From Spirochaetales bacterium (GTDB lineage Bacteria > Spirochaetota > Spirochaetia > JAGLYY01): a stretch of 6,310 nucleotides of DNA. The stretch spans positions 1 to 6,310 of the forward strand of contig JAGLYY010000035.1 of assembly GCA_023131935.1 (NCBI GenBank). Direction: 5' to 3'. Under the pieces are notes generated by a model. That model was given only the letters and a program-made list of their open reading frames with translations, was not told the origin of the DNA and ran no database searches. Of the stretch, positions 1-5,562 are shown one piece after another. Made by a program: the position numbers and the translations under genes. Positions within the stretch are counted from its first letter, which is position 1. Every line of letters starts with the position of its first letter.

Positions 1-26
1 CTATAGCCTTCCCCCTACAGCCTATA

Positions 27-1244
27 TTAGGACAGCATGAGATGGGCCATCACCTTCGCGTCTCCAATCATGTTGTCTACCAGACAGTGCTCGTTCGGCA
101 TATGGGCATTTTCTTCAAACTTTGACCATACAACGGTATCATAACCCTTATTTCTGAGATGGGCGGCAACGGTACCTCCACCAATACCGGTGACCTTTCC
201 TTCAACATGGTACACATCCTGAACCGCTTTTTTCACCATACCAACAATCGGTGAGTCTGCCGGTGTTGCTGCCGATTCCTGCCGCTCAATGACCTCGTAG
301 ACCACTGAAACACCGTAGGTTTCCTGGGTCTGGCGGATCATCTTCCCGATCTCCCCAAGAACAGTATCCACAGGGACCTCAGGGAGTATCCGGCAATCGA
401 GGTAAAAAACATCCTCCCCGGGCAGAGTATTCACATTAGGTACATTGGCTTCCCGCTTTGAGGGGACAAAAGTCGATGCTGATGGTTCAAATATCGGGTT
501 TTTCTTCGGGAAAACTTGTTTTAGTCCATCTAAAGCAACAATGAGGGAAGAGGCAGCAACATTGGCATTTACCCCAAGTTCAGGCACCGAAGTATGGCAC
601 TGTTTTCCAGTCACGGTAAACTTCACCCATATAACACTCTTCTCTGCCGTTTCGATCATCGTGCCGTCAGGCCGTCCGCCGTCAGGAACCAGAAAGAGGT
701 CTCCCTTCTGAAACAGGTCCTGCTCTTTGAGGAGATACTCAATTCCAAACTTACTGCCTACCTCCTCATCAGCAACAAAAAGCAGATTCACCGTTCTTTT
801 CGGGGTAATACCAAGACGCTTCAGAGCAAGTGTGCTGAAAACCGAAGACACAAGACCCTGCTGATTATCCTCCACTCCCCTTCCAAAGATGGTACCCTCC
901 TTTTCCACCAGTGTGTAGGGATCGCTTTTCCATAGACTCATTTCACCGGGGGGTACAACATCCAGGTGGCTCATAATCCAAAGAGCGGGACTTTCCCTTT
1001 CCCCCTTACGAGTGACAACAAGGTTCGGCCGCTCACCCGCCGGAACTCTTGAATCCGGAGCGTTGTACCAGAGAGGTTCCCCGAATCCCCGTTTCACCAG
1101 CCAGGCAGAAAGGGCTTTCGCCTTTTCCATCTCCCCCTCTCCTTCGCTGTCCGGAGCAATGGCCGGGATACCTGTAAGAAGCCTTTGAAGCTCAATCATC
1201 TCATCCCGCATCTTTTCTATAGTATGAAATACCTCTTTTAGCAC
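27..1244 (-). CDS. M20-family metallo-hydrolase (ArgE/DapE-like amidohydrolase)
   Basis: A 405-residue cytoplasmic zinc-type peptidase/deacylase of the ArgE/DapE/ACY1/CPG2 group. Numbering from the GTG start, the family motifs are all visible: SHLDVVPPG with metal ligand H93 and D95, GRGVEDN with bridging D126, ADEEVGS with catalytic E160 and metal ligand E161, VPDGG with D188, the lid-domain histidine in KQCHTS (H217), and the C-terminal metal ligand in NAHMPNEH (H381). GIGGGTVAAHLR precedes the last one. The catalytic domain spans about 1-195 and 305-405, with the dimerisation/lid domain between. The whole length resembles the archaeal-type M20 group (the PRK13983 style, sometimes misnamed diaminopimelate aminotransferase), as judged from memory. 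Substrate is unknown; N-acyl or N-succinyl amino acids or a dipeptide are possible, so no DapE or ArgE claim is made. The start is GTG at 1244, because a GGAGG lies 7 bases upstream; an in-frame ATG at 1301 would add 19 unfamily-like residues. It is transcribed away from the other genes and stops with TAA at 27-29. Confidence 0.93.
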   Translation of the reverse strand: MLKEVFHTIEKMRDEMIELQRLLTGIPAIAPDSEGEGEMEKAKALSAWLVKRGFGEPLWYNAPDSRVPAGERPNLVVTRKGERESPALWIMSHLDVVPPGEMSLWKSDPYTLVEKEGTIFGRGVEDNQQGLVSSVFSTLALKRLGITPKRTVNLLFVADEEVGSKFGIEYLLKEQDLFQKGDLFLVPDGGRPDGTMIETAEKSVIWVKFTVTGKQCHTSVPELGVNANVAASSLIVALDGLKQVFPKKNPIFEPSASTFVPSKREANVPNVNTLPGEDVFYLDCRILPEVPVDTVLGEIGKMIRQTQETYGVSVVYEVIERQESAATPADSPIVGMVKKAVQDVYHVEGKVTGIGGGTVAAHLRNKGYDTVVWSKFEENAHMPNEHCLVDNMIGDAKVMAHLMLS

Positions 1245-1251
1245 CCTTATA

Positions 1252-1256
1252 CCTCC
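1252..1256 (-). promoter_or_regulatory. Shine-Dalgarno site fixing the M20 hydrolase start
   Basis: On the minus strand the sequence reads GGAGG, then TATAAGG, then GTG. The 7-base spacing is ideal, and this site selects the GTG at 1244 rather than the upstream ATG at 1301, which has no equally good site in front of it. Confidence 0.8.
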
Positions 1257-1299
1257 AAAGCAGATTTCCGTCACTGATAAACTTAAGGAGGAGTGTACC

Positions 1300-1309
1300 A
1301 CGAATTCGT
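1300..1309. promoter_or_regulatory. 10-bp perfect palindrome ACGAATTCGT in the divergent intergenic region
   Basis: The palindrome sits between the divergent hydrolase and lipoprotein genes and touches the possible -35 element of the rightward promoter. Such a position would suit a repressor site, but one short palindrome is weak evidence and could be chance. The symmetry does not extend beyond these ten bases. Confidence 0.2.
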
Positions 1310-1337
1310 TGACTTAAAAACTATATACTGATAGATA
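1309..1337 (+). promoter_or_regulatory. Candidate sigma-70-type promoter for the lipoprotein operon
   Basis: TTGACT (1309-1314) matches the -35 consensus at five of six bases. With a 17-base spacer the -10 would be TAGATA (1332-1337), which is only a 3/6 match; TATAGG at 1336-1341 fits better but at a long spacing of 21. The stretch 1315-1348 is strikingly AT-rich compared with its surroundings, as expected of a promoter. A start near 1344 would leave a short leader carrying the ribosome site at 1349-1352. For the leftward gene the minus strand offers TATAGT (1325-1320) as a -10 but no good -35. Confidence 0.4.
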
Positions 1338-1361
1338 TAGGTATACATGGAGCAATAAATC

Positions 1362-2645
1362 ATGAGAAAAATACCCTTCATCATAATAAATGTTATTTTA
1401 AGCCTGTTAATTCTGGTACTCACCTCCTGTGGGGGCAGAGCAATCGGATGGGGTGTCCTTCTCTGGACCGATGATCCCGATTCCGGAAGAAACGGCGAGA
1501 TCTTCCCTGTTCTCTCAGAATCGGAAATACGGGGGACGTATATCATTCGCCTCCCGGAAGGAACCCGGGAAATTCCTGCCTACCGCCTCCGGGTATTTCC
1601 GAAAGAACAGTCTGCCAGGGATTTTGTATCCTCTTTTCAAGAGTATACCGGGACATTCGGGGTATCCCGGAAGCATGGGCTAAATATTCGGAATAGCCCC
1701 GATAGTCAGGCTGACCAGATTTACCGGTTGCGGGAAAATGAGATTGTTAAAATCGTAAGCCGAAGTAAAGAAAAGACCCTTGCCGGAAATCTTGAAGGCT
1801 ATTGGTACGAAGTTCTTACTGAGGGAGGAATTGCGGGGTACACTTTTGATAAATACTTGAGCTTGTATGAGGAGGGTGAAGATCCCTTCGCTTTTAATAT
1901 CCTTGACGATCCCGGCCTTGCCTTTATTATGAACAATGTCTTCCGGTCTCAAATGGTTTGGGAAATGATTCAGGAAAATCGCCTTGACCCAAACAGGGTC
2001 TTCCTTGAACAGGGACTTTTTCCGGAACCGGAAAATAACAGGATCCGGATGGTCACTGAAAAGGGGGAACAGCTCTTTGAATACGAGTCCATAACCCCGA
2101 AAGGGAACAGGAATTACAGGTTCGATGGAACAACCCTTTCAGTTGAAATTTCCTCAGAATCCAAGGTACGCCTTGAATATGTATATGAAGGCAAAAATAC
2201 GTATGCTTCCTATTTTCTTATTGAGGATCTGGAAACACATCTTGAGGAAGCTTTAGAGAGTGAGGGCCTGAAACTTGAGGAATTACTTTCCTCCGGAAAT
2301 GAATTTTCCAGTACAGCCTATGGTACTATCTCCATAGATGAAAATGGACTTTTCACCTGGTCCAACTTCGACAGACTTGTACCCAATATCATCCCGGAGG
2401 GAGCCCCTGGAAGGGGGCGGGTTTCATTTTCCCTCTTTCTTTCCAGGTCTTTGAGGGATTCATATTCGGGAGTTATCTCTTTTTATTTTTCCTGGGTTTC
2501 CGGCAACAAGGGCTCCCATTTCCTCTACACCCTGACCCCCGATGGAATCCGGATGATTGCTGTTCCCGCGAAATCAATTGATAACGGGATTGTTGATTCC
2601 GACAGCAATCTGCCAATCCGAATTTTCTTCAAACGAACGGGTTAA
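1362..2645 (+). CDS. Putative lipoprotein with bacterial SH3 domain
   Basis: A 427-residue predicted lipoprotein. The N-terminus has basic residues (MRK), a hydrophobic core from about 5 to 20, and a lipobox L20-T-S-C23, so C23 would be lipidated and the protein anchored on the outer face of the inner membrane or in the outer membrane. Residues about 30-80 form a short segment beginning with GWGVLLWTDD. Residues about 100-168 look like an SH3b domain (GLNIRNSPDSQA, then IVKIVSR, then YWYEVLTEGGIAGYTF), a fold often used to bind peptidoglycan or peptides. Residues 175-427 are strand-rich and unrecognised, with a charged helical patch at about 285-310 (EDLETHLEEALESEGLKLEELL). The start ATG has TGGAG nine bases upstream. 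It is the first gene of the rightward series and ends only 4 bases before the ABC-F start, which suggests co-transcription. Lipoprotein and SH3 calls are sequence-based; the function is unknown. Confidence 0.85.
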   Translation: MRKIPFIIINVILSLLILVLTSCGGRAIGWGVLLWTDDPDSGRNGEIFPVLSESEIRGTYIIRLPEGTREIPAYRLRVFPKEQSARDFVSSFQEYTGTFGVSRKHGLNIRNSPDSQADQIYRLRENEIVKIVSRSKEKTLAGNLEGYWYEVLTEGGIAGYTFDKYLSLYEEGEDPFAFNILDDPGLAFIMNNVFRSQMVWEMIQENRLDPNRVFLEQGLFPEPENNRIRMVTEKGEQLFEYESITPKGNRNYRFDGTTLSVEISSESKVRLEYVYEGKNTYASYFLIEDLETHLEEALESEGLKLEELLSSGNEFSSTAYGTISIDENGLFTWSNFDRLVPNIIPEGAPGRGRVSFSLFLSRSLRDSYSGVISFYFSWVSGNKGSHFLYTLTPDGIRMIAVPAKSIDNGIVDSDSNLPIRIFFKRTG

Positions 2646-2649
2646 ATCC

Positions 2650-4575
2650 ATGTCATTTGCCCAGCTGTCCAGGATATCCCTCGCCTTCGGACCCCGGGAT
2701 ATCCTGAAAGATCTCTCCTTAACTATCTCCGGATCCTCCCGGACCGCCTTGACCGGGGGAAACGGGAGTGGGAAAACCACTCTCATGAAAATCATCGCTG
2801 GATTGAATCAACCGGATTCAGGGGATATCCGGCTTCAGAGAGATACCCATATCTCCTACCTGCCTCAATCGGGGATTACCCATGCGGGGATGACCCTCGT
2901 AGAAGAGGTTGAAAAAGCATTCATTCACTTAAAAGAACTTCTTAGTGAAAAGCAAAACCTTGAATCAAACCTTGCTTCTGTTAAGGAACATGACTCAGGA
3001 TATGATCAACTTATCCACCAACACCACGAGATTGAAGAACAGCTTCTCGGAAGCGGATACTACCAGAGGGAAGAAAGGATTGAACAGGTCCTTGCCGGGC
3101 TGGGTTTCTTCCGGCAGGATTTTGGGAAATTATGCGAAGAGTTCTCCGGTGGATGGCAAATGCGTATCGCCCTCGCGAAGGTCCTGCTGGAGCAGCCGGA
3201 TATCCTCCTCCTGGATGAACCCACAAATTATCTCGATATTGAAGCACGGGACTGGCTGGAAGGTTTCCTGAAAAAGTTCTCCGGGGGGCTGCTCATTGTA
3301 TCTCACGACAGATTTTTCCTCGATGTTACCGTAAATGAGGTGATTGAACTCTTCCAGGGAGAGATTCACCGGTATAAAGGAAATTTCAGCGCGTATGAAA
3401 AAACCAGGGAAGCGGAATTGGCTTCCCTGCTTGCGGATTACAAGCAACAGCAGGAAGAGATAAAACGGATTGAGGACTTCATCAACAGATTTCGCTACAA
3501 CGCAAATAAAGCCCCGTTGGTCCAGAGCCGTATCAAGCAGCTTGCTAAAATAGAGCGGATAGTTATCCCTGAGAACATGAAAAGGATACACTTCACTTTC
3601 CCCCTTCCCCCCCATAGCGGAAGACGGGTTCTTGAGATTTCCTCACTCTCCCGATCTTACGGTGACAACGTTATTTTTAATGGATTTGATTTTCTCCTTG
3701 AAAAGGGAGAAAAAATGGTTGTGGCGGGAAAAAACGGATCCGGAAAATCAACCCTGCTCAGACTCATCGCCGGAAGGGACAGGGATTTTCAAGGAGAAAT
3801 CTCCTTCGGCACAGGAGTGAAGGCAGGTTATTTCTCCCAGGACATGGAAGATGATCTCGATCCACTAAACTCGGTTATCGAAGAGATCGAATCGGTAGCC
3901 CCTACCCAGATGATAGACAAACTGAGAGATCTCCTTGGGGCATTCCTCTTCCGGGGAGATGACATTTACAAAAAAGTTGGAGTATTAAGCGGCGGAGAAA
4001 AGAACAGGACTGCCCTTATAAAACTGCTTCTTCATCCCGCCAATATGCTCATCCTCGACGAACCTACCAACCATCTTGATATGATCTCCAAGGATGTCCT
4101 CCTTGACGCGCTCAGACAGTACAAAGGAACTCTGATTTTTGTCTCCCATGATCGATACTTCATTGAAGGATTGACAACGAGAGTCCTGGAACTGAGTCCA
4201 AAGGGACCAAGAAATTTCCCCGGGGATTATTCCTATTACCTCTGGAAAACCAGTACCGAAGTCGAAGAGGTTCAAACTTCTTTAAAGTCCCAGCCATCGA
4301 CGGGACGTATGAACCGGGAAGAGGAGAAACGGATCAAAGGCGCTATCAGGAGGCTCAAGAGGGAAGAGCATGAGCTTCTTGAGAAACTGGAAACCCTCGA
4401 ATCTGAACATCAAAAGATCCAGGAAGAGATGGCAAGGCCGGAAATTTACACAAATGGTGAAGTGGTGCGGGAACTGAAAGACAAGCTCACTGAGAATGAA
4501 ATATTTCAGGAAAAGCTATCAGCCAGATGGGAAGAAGTTGAAGAAAAACTACATCGGGCGGGAGTTCCGCAATGA
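2650..4575 (+). CDS. ABC-F family ATPase (Uup/YdiF/YfmR-like translation factor)
   Basis: A 641-residue soluble protein with two ABC ATPase domains and no membrane segments, as is typical of ABC-F proteins, which bind the ribosomal E site and help stalled or slow ribosomes. Domain 1 (about 1-240) has Walker A GGNGSGKT (K42), signature SGGWQ (166-170), Walker B ILLLDE (D189, catalytic E190) and switch H219. The linker (about 240-325), helical and rich in charged residues, matches the P-site tRNA-interacting motif and ends in VQSRIKQLAKIERI. Domain 2 (about 326-535) has Walker A GKNGSGKS (K366), LSGGE (446-450), Walker B LILDE (D470, E471) and H500. Residues about 553-637 form a charged C-terminal coiled coil like that of Uup and YdiF. 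All ATPase residues are intact. The start is the ATG at 2650: it matches the usual family beginning, whereas an in-frame TTG at 2557 would overlap the lipoprotein gene. No clear Shine-Dalgarno precedes it, so translational coupling to the gene 4 bases upstream is likely. The exact subfamily is uncertain; antibiotic resistance is not suggested. Confidence 0.94.
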   Translation: MSFAQLSRISLAFGPRDILKDLSLTISGSSRTALTGGNGSGKTTLMKIIAGLNQPDSGDIRLQRDTHISYLPQSGITHAGMTLVEEVEKAFIHLKELLSEKQNLESNLASVKEHDSGYDQLIHQHHEIEEQLLGSGYYQREERIEQVLAGLGFFRQDFGKLCEEFSGGWQMRIALAKVLLEQPDILLLDEPTNYLDIEARDWLEGFLKKFSGGLLIVSHDRFFLDVTVNEVIELFQGEIHRYKGNFSAYEKTREAELASLLADYKQQQEEIKRIEDFINRFRYNANKAPLVQSRIKQLAKIERIVIPENMKRIHFTFPLPPHSGRRVLEISSLSRSYGDNVIFNGFDFLLEKGEKMVVAGKNGSGKSTLLRLIAGRDRDFQGEISFGTGVKAGYFSQDMEDDLDPLNSVIEEIESVAPTQMIDKLRDLLGAFLFRGDDIYKKVGVLSGGEKNRTALIKLLLHPANMLILDEPTNHLDMISKDVLLDALRQYKGTLIFVSHDRYFIEGLTTRVLELSPKGPRNFPGDYSYYLWKTSTEVEEVQTSLKSQPSTGRMNREEEKRIKGAIRRLKREEHELLEKLETLESEHQKIQEEMARPEIYTNGEVVRELKDKLTENEIFQEKLSARWEEVEEKLHRAGVPQ

Positions 4576-4615
4576 CCTGTCAAATCATGAGTGAGAAACC
4601 ATAATGAATGTGAAA

Positions 4616-4624
4616 GGGGGGGGG
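4616..4624 (+). repeat. Homopolymer run of nine G at the DUF4321 gene start
   Basis: Nine consecutive G directly precede the ATG at 4625. If translation starts at 4625 the run forms the ribosome-binding site (AAGGGGG can pair with the anti-Shine-Dalgarno with one wobble pair). If it starts at ATG 4604 the run encodes three glycines near the N-terminus, and any length change not a multiple of three would shift the frame. Runs of this length are prone to slippage and to sequencing error. Confidence 0.9.
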
Positions 4625-4861
4625 ATGAAAGTATCATCTAGAACGATGAAGCATTTTATACTGATGATTGTAATTGGGGGAGTCATCGGTACTTTGGGCT
4701 GGGAAATCTTCGAGCGTTTGCTCCAACTTCTGGGATGGAACATGAACCTGACAGCAGGACCAATCGGATTTGACATTGCGGTCCTTGCGGTGTACCTCCG
4801 GGCCAATCCAGGAACCCTCCTGGGTTCCGCCGCGGGGCACCTGTTATTTAAGAAAATTTAA
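4625..4861 (+). CDS. Small DUF4321-type membrane protein
   Basis: A 78-residue hydrophobic protein (85 residues if translation starts at ATG 4604). The first membrane segment is about residues 10-27 with a glycine-rich pattern (IVIGGVIGTLGWEI), followed by an amphipathic stretch and a second apolar region of about 47-75 carrying GPIGFDIAVLAV and NPGTLLGSAAGHLL. This arrangement, an early G-x-x-G membrane segment and a late Gly-Phe-Asp plus N-P-G-x-x-x-G element, resembles the DUF4321 family, whose function is unknown. From memory, genes of this family often sit directly ahead of maf, as here, where the gap is 14 bases. I prefer ATG 4625 because the G-rich run just upstream can act as ribosome site and MKVSSRT gives a compact positively charged N-terminus; ATG 4604 has only a weak GAG eight bases upstream. 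The TAA stop overlaps the AGGAG site of maf. Confidence 0.75.
   Translation: MKVSSRTMKHFILMIVIGGVIGTLGWEIFERLLQLLGWNMNLTAGPIGFDIAVLAVYLRANPGTLLGSAAGHLLFKKI
4808..4828 (+). other. Two mutually exclusive hairpins near the end of the DUF4321 gene
   Basis: GGAACCC (4811-4817) and GGGTTCC (4822-4828) form a perfect 7-bp stem with a TCCT loop. The overlapping CCAGGA (4808-4813) and TCCTGG (4818-4823) form an alternative 6-bp stem with an ACCC loop. The element lies inside the coding sequence, 47 bases before the maf start. No U-run follows, so it is not a terminator. Confidence 0.3.
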
Positions 4862-4865
4862 GGAG
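4861..4865 (+). promoter_or_regulatory. Shine-Dalgarno site of maf, overlapping the upstream stop codon
   Basis: AGGAG begins on the last base of the TAA stop of the DUF4321 gene and lies 10 bases before the GTG start at 4876. The arrangement suggests coupled translation of the two genes. Confidence 0.65.
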
Positions 4866-4875
4866 CGAACTACAG

Positions 4876-5478
4876 GTGATAGAAAAAAGAGATAATGAAA
4901 ACAATCCACTCCTGGTCCTTGCCTCTGAATCTCCCCGGAGGCAGGAACTTCTCCGTCAAATGGGACTTGATTTCCAGGTTATCCCCAGTGATATCGAAGA
5001 GGAAATAACCGGAGACAATCCGCCTCTTCTTGCGATATCCCTTGCCTTGCAGAAGGTCAATGCAGTGTTAAACAATCTGGGGAAAGATCGGTGGGTCCTT
5101 GGAGCTGATACCCTCGTTATCGGGAACCGAATACTGGGAAAACCTGCCTCCCGGGCAGAGGCTGAAGAGATGCTTACAGCCCTTTCCGGAAAGAGACATC
5201 AGGTATTTACCGGGATCGCTCTTCATGTCCCGGGGAAAGAAAAAATACTCACAGCAACAGAGGTTAGCACTATAACCTTCTCTGAAATCTCAAGGGAAGA
5301 GCTATCTTGGTACCTCGATACGAAAGAATGGAGGGGAGCTGCCGGGGCCTACCGGATCCAGGGCCTTGCCTCCCGGTTTATTCCGGAGATTCAGGGCTCC
5401 TACAGCAATGTCGTGGGGTTGCCTATTCATACTATTTATGGCATGTTAAAGGCTAATAATTATCCCCTGCTGCGATAG
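4876..5478 (+). CDS. maf: Maf family nucleoside triphosphate pyrophosphatase (dTTP/UTP type)
   Basis: A 200-residue cytoplasmic enzyme, normal length for the family, which hydrolyses dTTP, UTP and modified pyrimidine triphosphates to monophosphate and pyrophosphate and has been linked to septum inhibition in Bacillus. Visible motifs: the N-terminal SESPRR (17-22) with R21 and R22, SDIEEE (38-43), GADTLV (76-81) with catalytic D78, LGKP (87-90), LSGKRHQVFTG (103-113), and EWRGAAGAYRIQG (151-163). The AGAY-x-IQG sequence with Q162 fits the YhdE-like dTTP/UTP branch rather than the YceF-like m7GTP branch. The C-terminal GSYSNVVGLP (174-183) is also standard. The GTG start at 4876 is supported by AGGAG ten bases upstream and by the absence of an in-frame ATG; about ten N-terminal residues precede the conserved core. 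It follows the DUF4321 gene by 14 bases and precedes rpsB by 84. Confidence 0.95.
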   Translation: MIEKRDNENNPLLVLASESPRRQELLRQMGLDFQVIPSDIEEEITGDNPPLLAISLALQKVNAVLNNLGKDRWVLGADTLVIGNRILGKPASRAEAEEMLTALSGKRHQVFTGIALHVPGKEKILTATEVSTITFSEISREELSWYLDTKEWRGAAGAYRIQGLASRFIPEIQGSYSNVVGLPIHTIYGMLKANNYPLLR

Positions 5479-5483
5479 CAGGG
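5465..5483 (+). other. Hairpin spanning the maf stop codon
   Basis: CCCTGCT (5465-5471) pairs perfectly with AGCAGGG (5477-5483) around a 5-base loop; the TAG stop (5476-5478) lies in the loop and the 3' arm. A second, overlapping symmetry GGAGA-A-TCTCC follows at 5482-5492. No T-rich run follows, so it is a poor rho-independent terminator; it may act as an mRNA end-stabilising or processing structure, or be incidental. Confidence 0.35.
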
Positions 5484-5529
5484 AGAATCTCCATCGGAAC
5501 AACAGTTACTGATGAGAAAAAGAGAAGGA

Positions 5530-5557
5530 ACCGGGATTACCCGGTAGTGTCAGGAGG
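5530..5557 (+). promoter_or_regulatory. rpsB leader: hairpin and strong Shine-Dalgarno site
   Basis: ACCGGG (5530-5535) and CCCGGT (5540-5545) form a perfect 6-bp GC-rich stem with an ATTA loop. Six bases later comes a full AGGAGG (5552-5557), five bases before the TTG start of rpsB. S2 autoregulates rpsB-tsf in E. coli through the leader, so a similar control is possible here, but this specific hairpin is not one I can match to a known S2-binding motif. Confidence 0.4.
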
Positions 5558-5562
5558 AAACT

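Noticed and set aside
1..26. Imperfect direct repeat CTATAGCCT / CTACAGCCT after the hydrolase stop
   Set aside because: Nine-base copies with one mismatch, cut by the window edge; no hairpin or terminator is visible and chance is sufficient.
663..686. Near-tandem GCCGTC units in the hydrolase gene
   Set aside because: They encode the conserved PDGGRPDG metal-ligand loop, so the protein motif explains the repeat.
1245..1301. Longer N-terminus of the M20 hydrolase from ATG 1301
   Set aside because: The extra 19 residues are unlike the family and a strong GGAGG precedes GTG 1244.
2557..2649. ABC-F start at TTG 2557 inside the lipoprotein gene
   Set aside because: It would overlap the upstream gene by 89 bases and add residues before the normal family N-terminus at ATG 2650.
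2668..3203. Several GGATATCC octamers in the ABC-F gene
   Set aside because: They mostly encode Asp-Ile or similar pairs with the preferred codons; spacing is irregular and no array is formed.
3130..3615. 161-codon open frame on the minus strand inside the ABC-F gene
   Set aside because: It is antisense to an intact, well-conserved gene, has no ribosome site of note and its product resembles nothing I know.
4587..4604. Five-codon ORF (MSEKP) whose TAA overlaps ATG 4604
   Set aside because: No Shine-Dalgarno site precedes it and a short frame like this is expected by chance.
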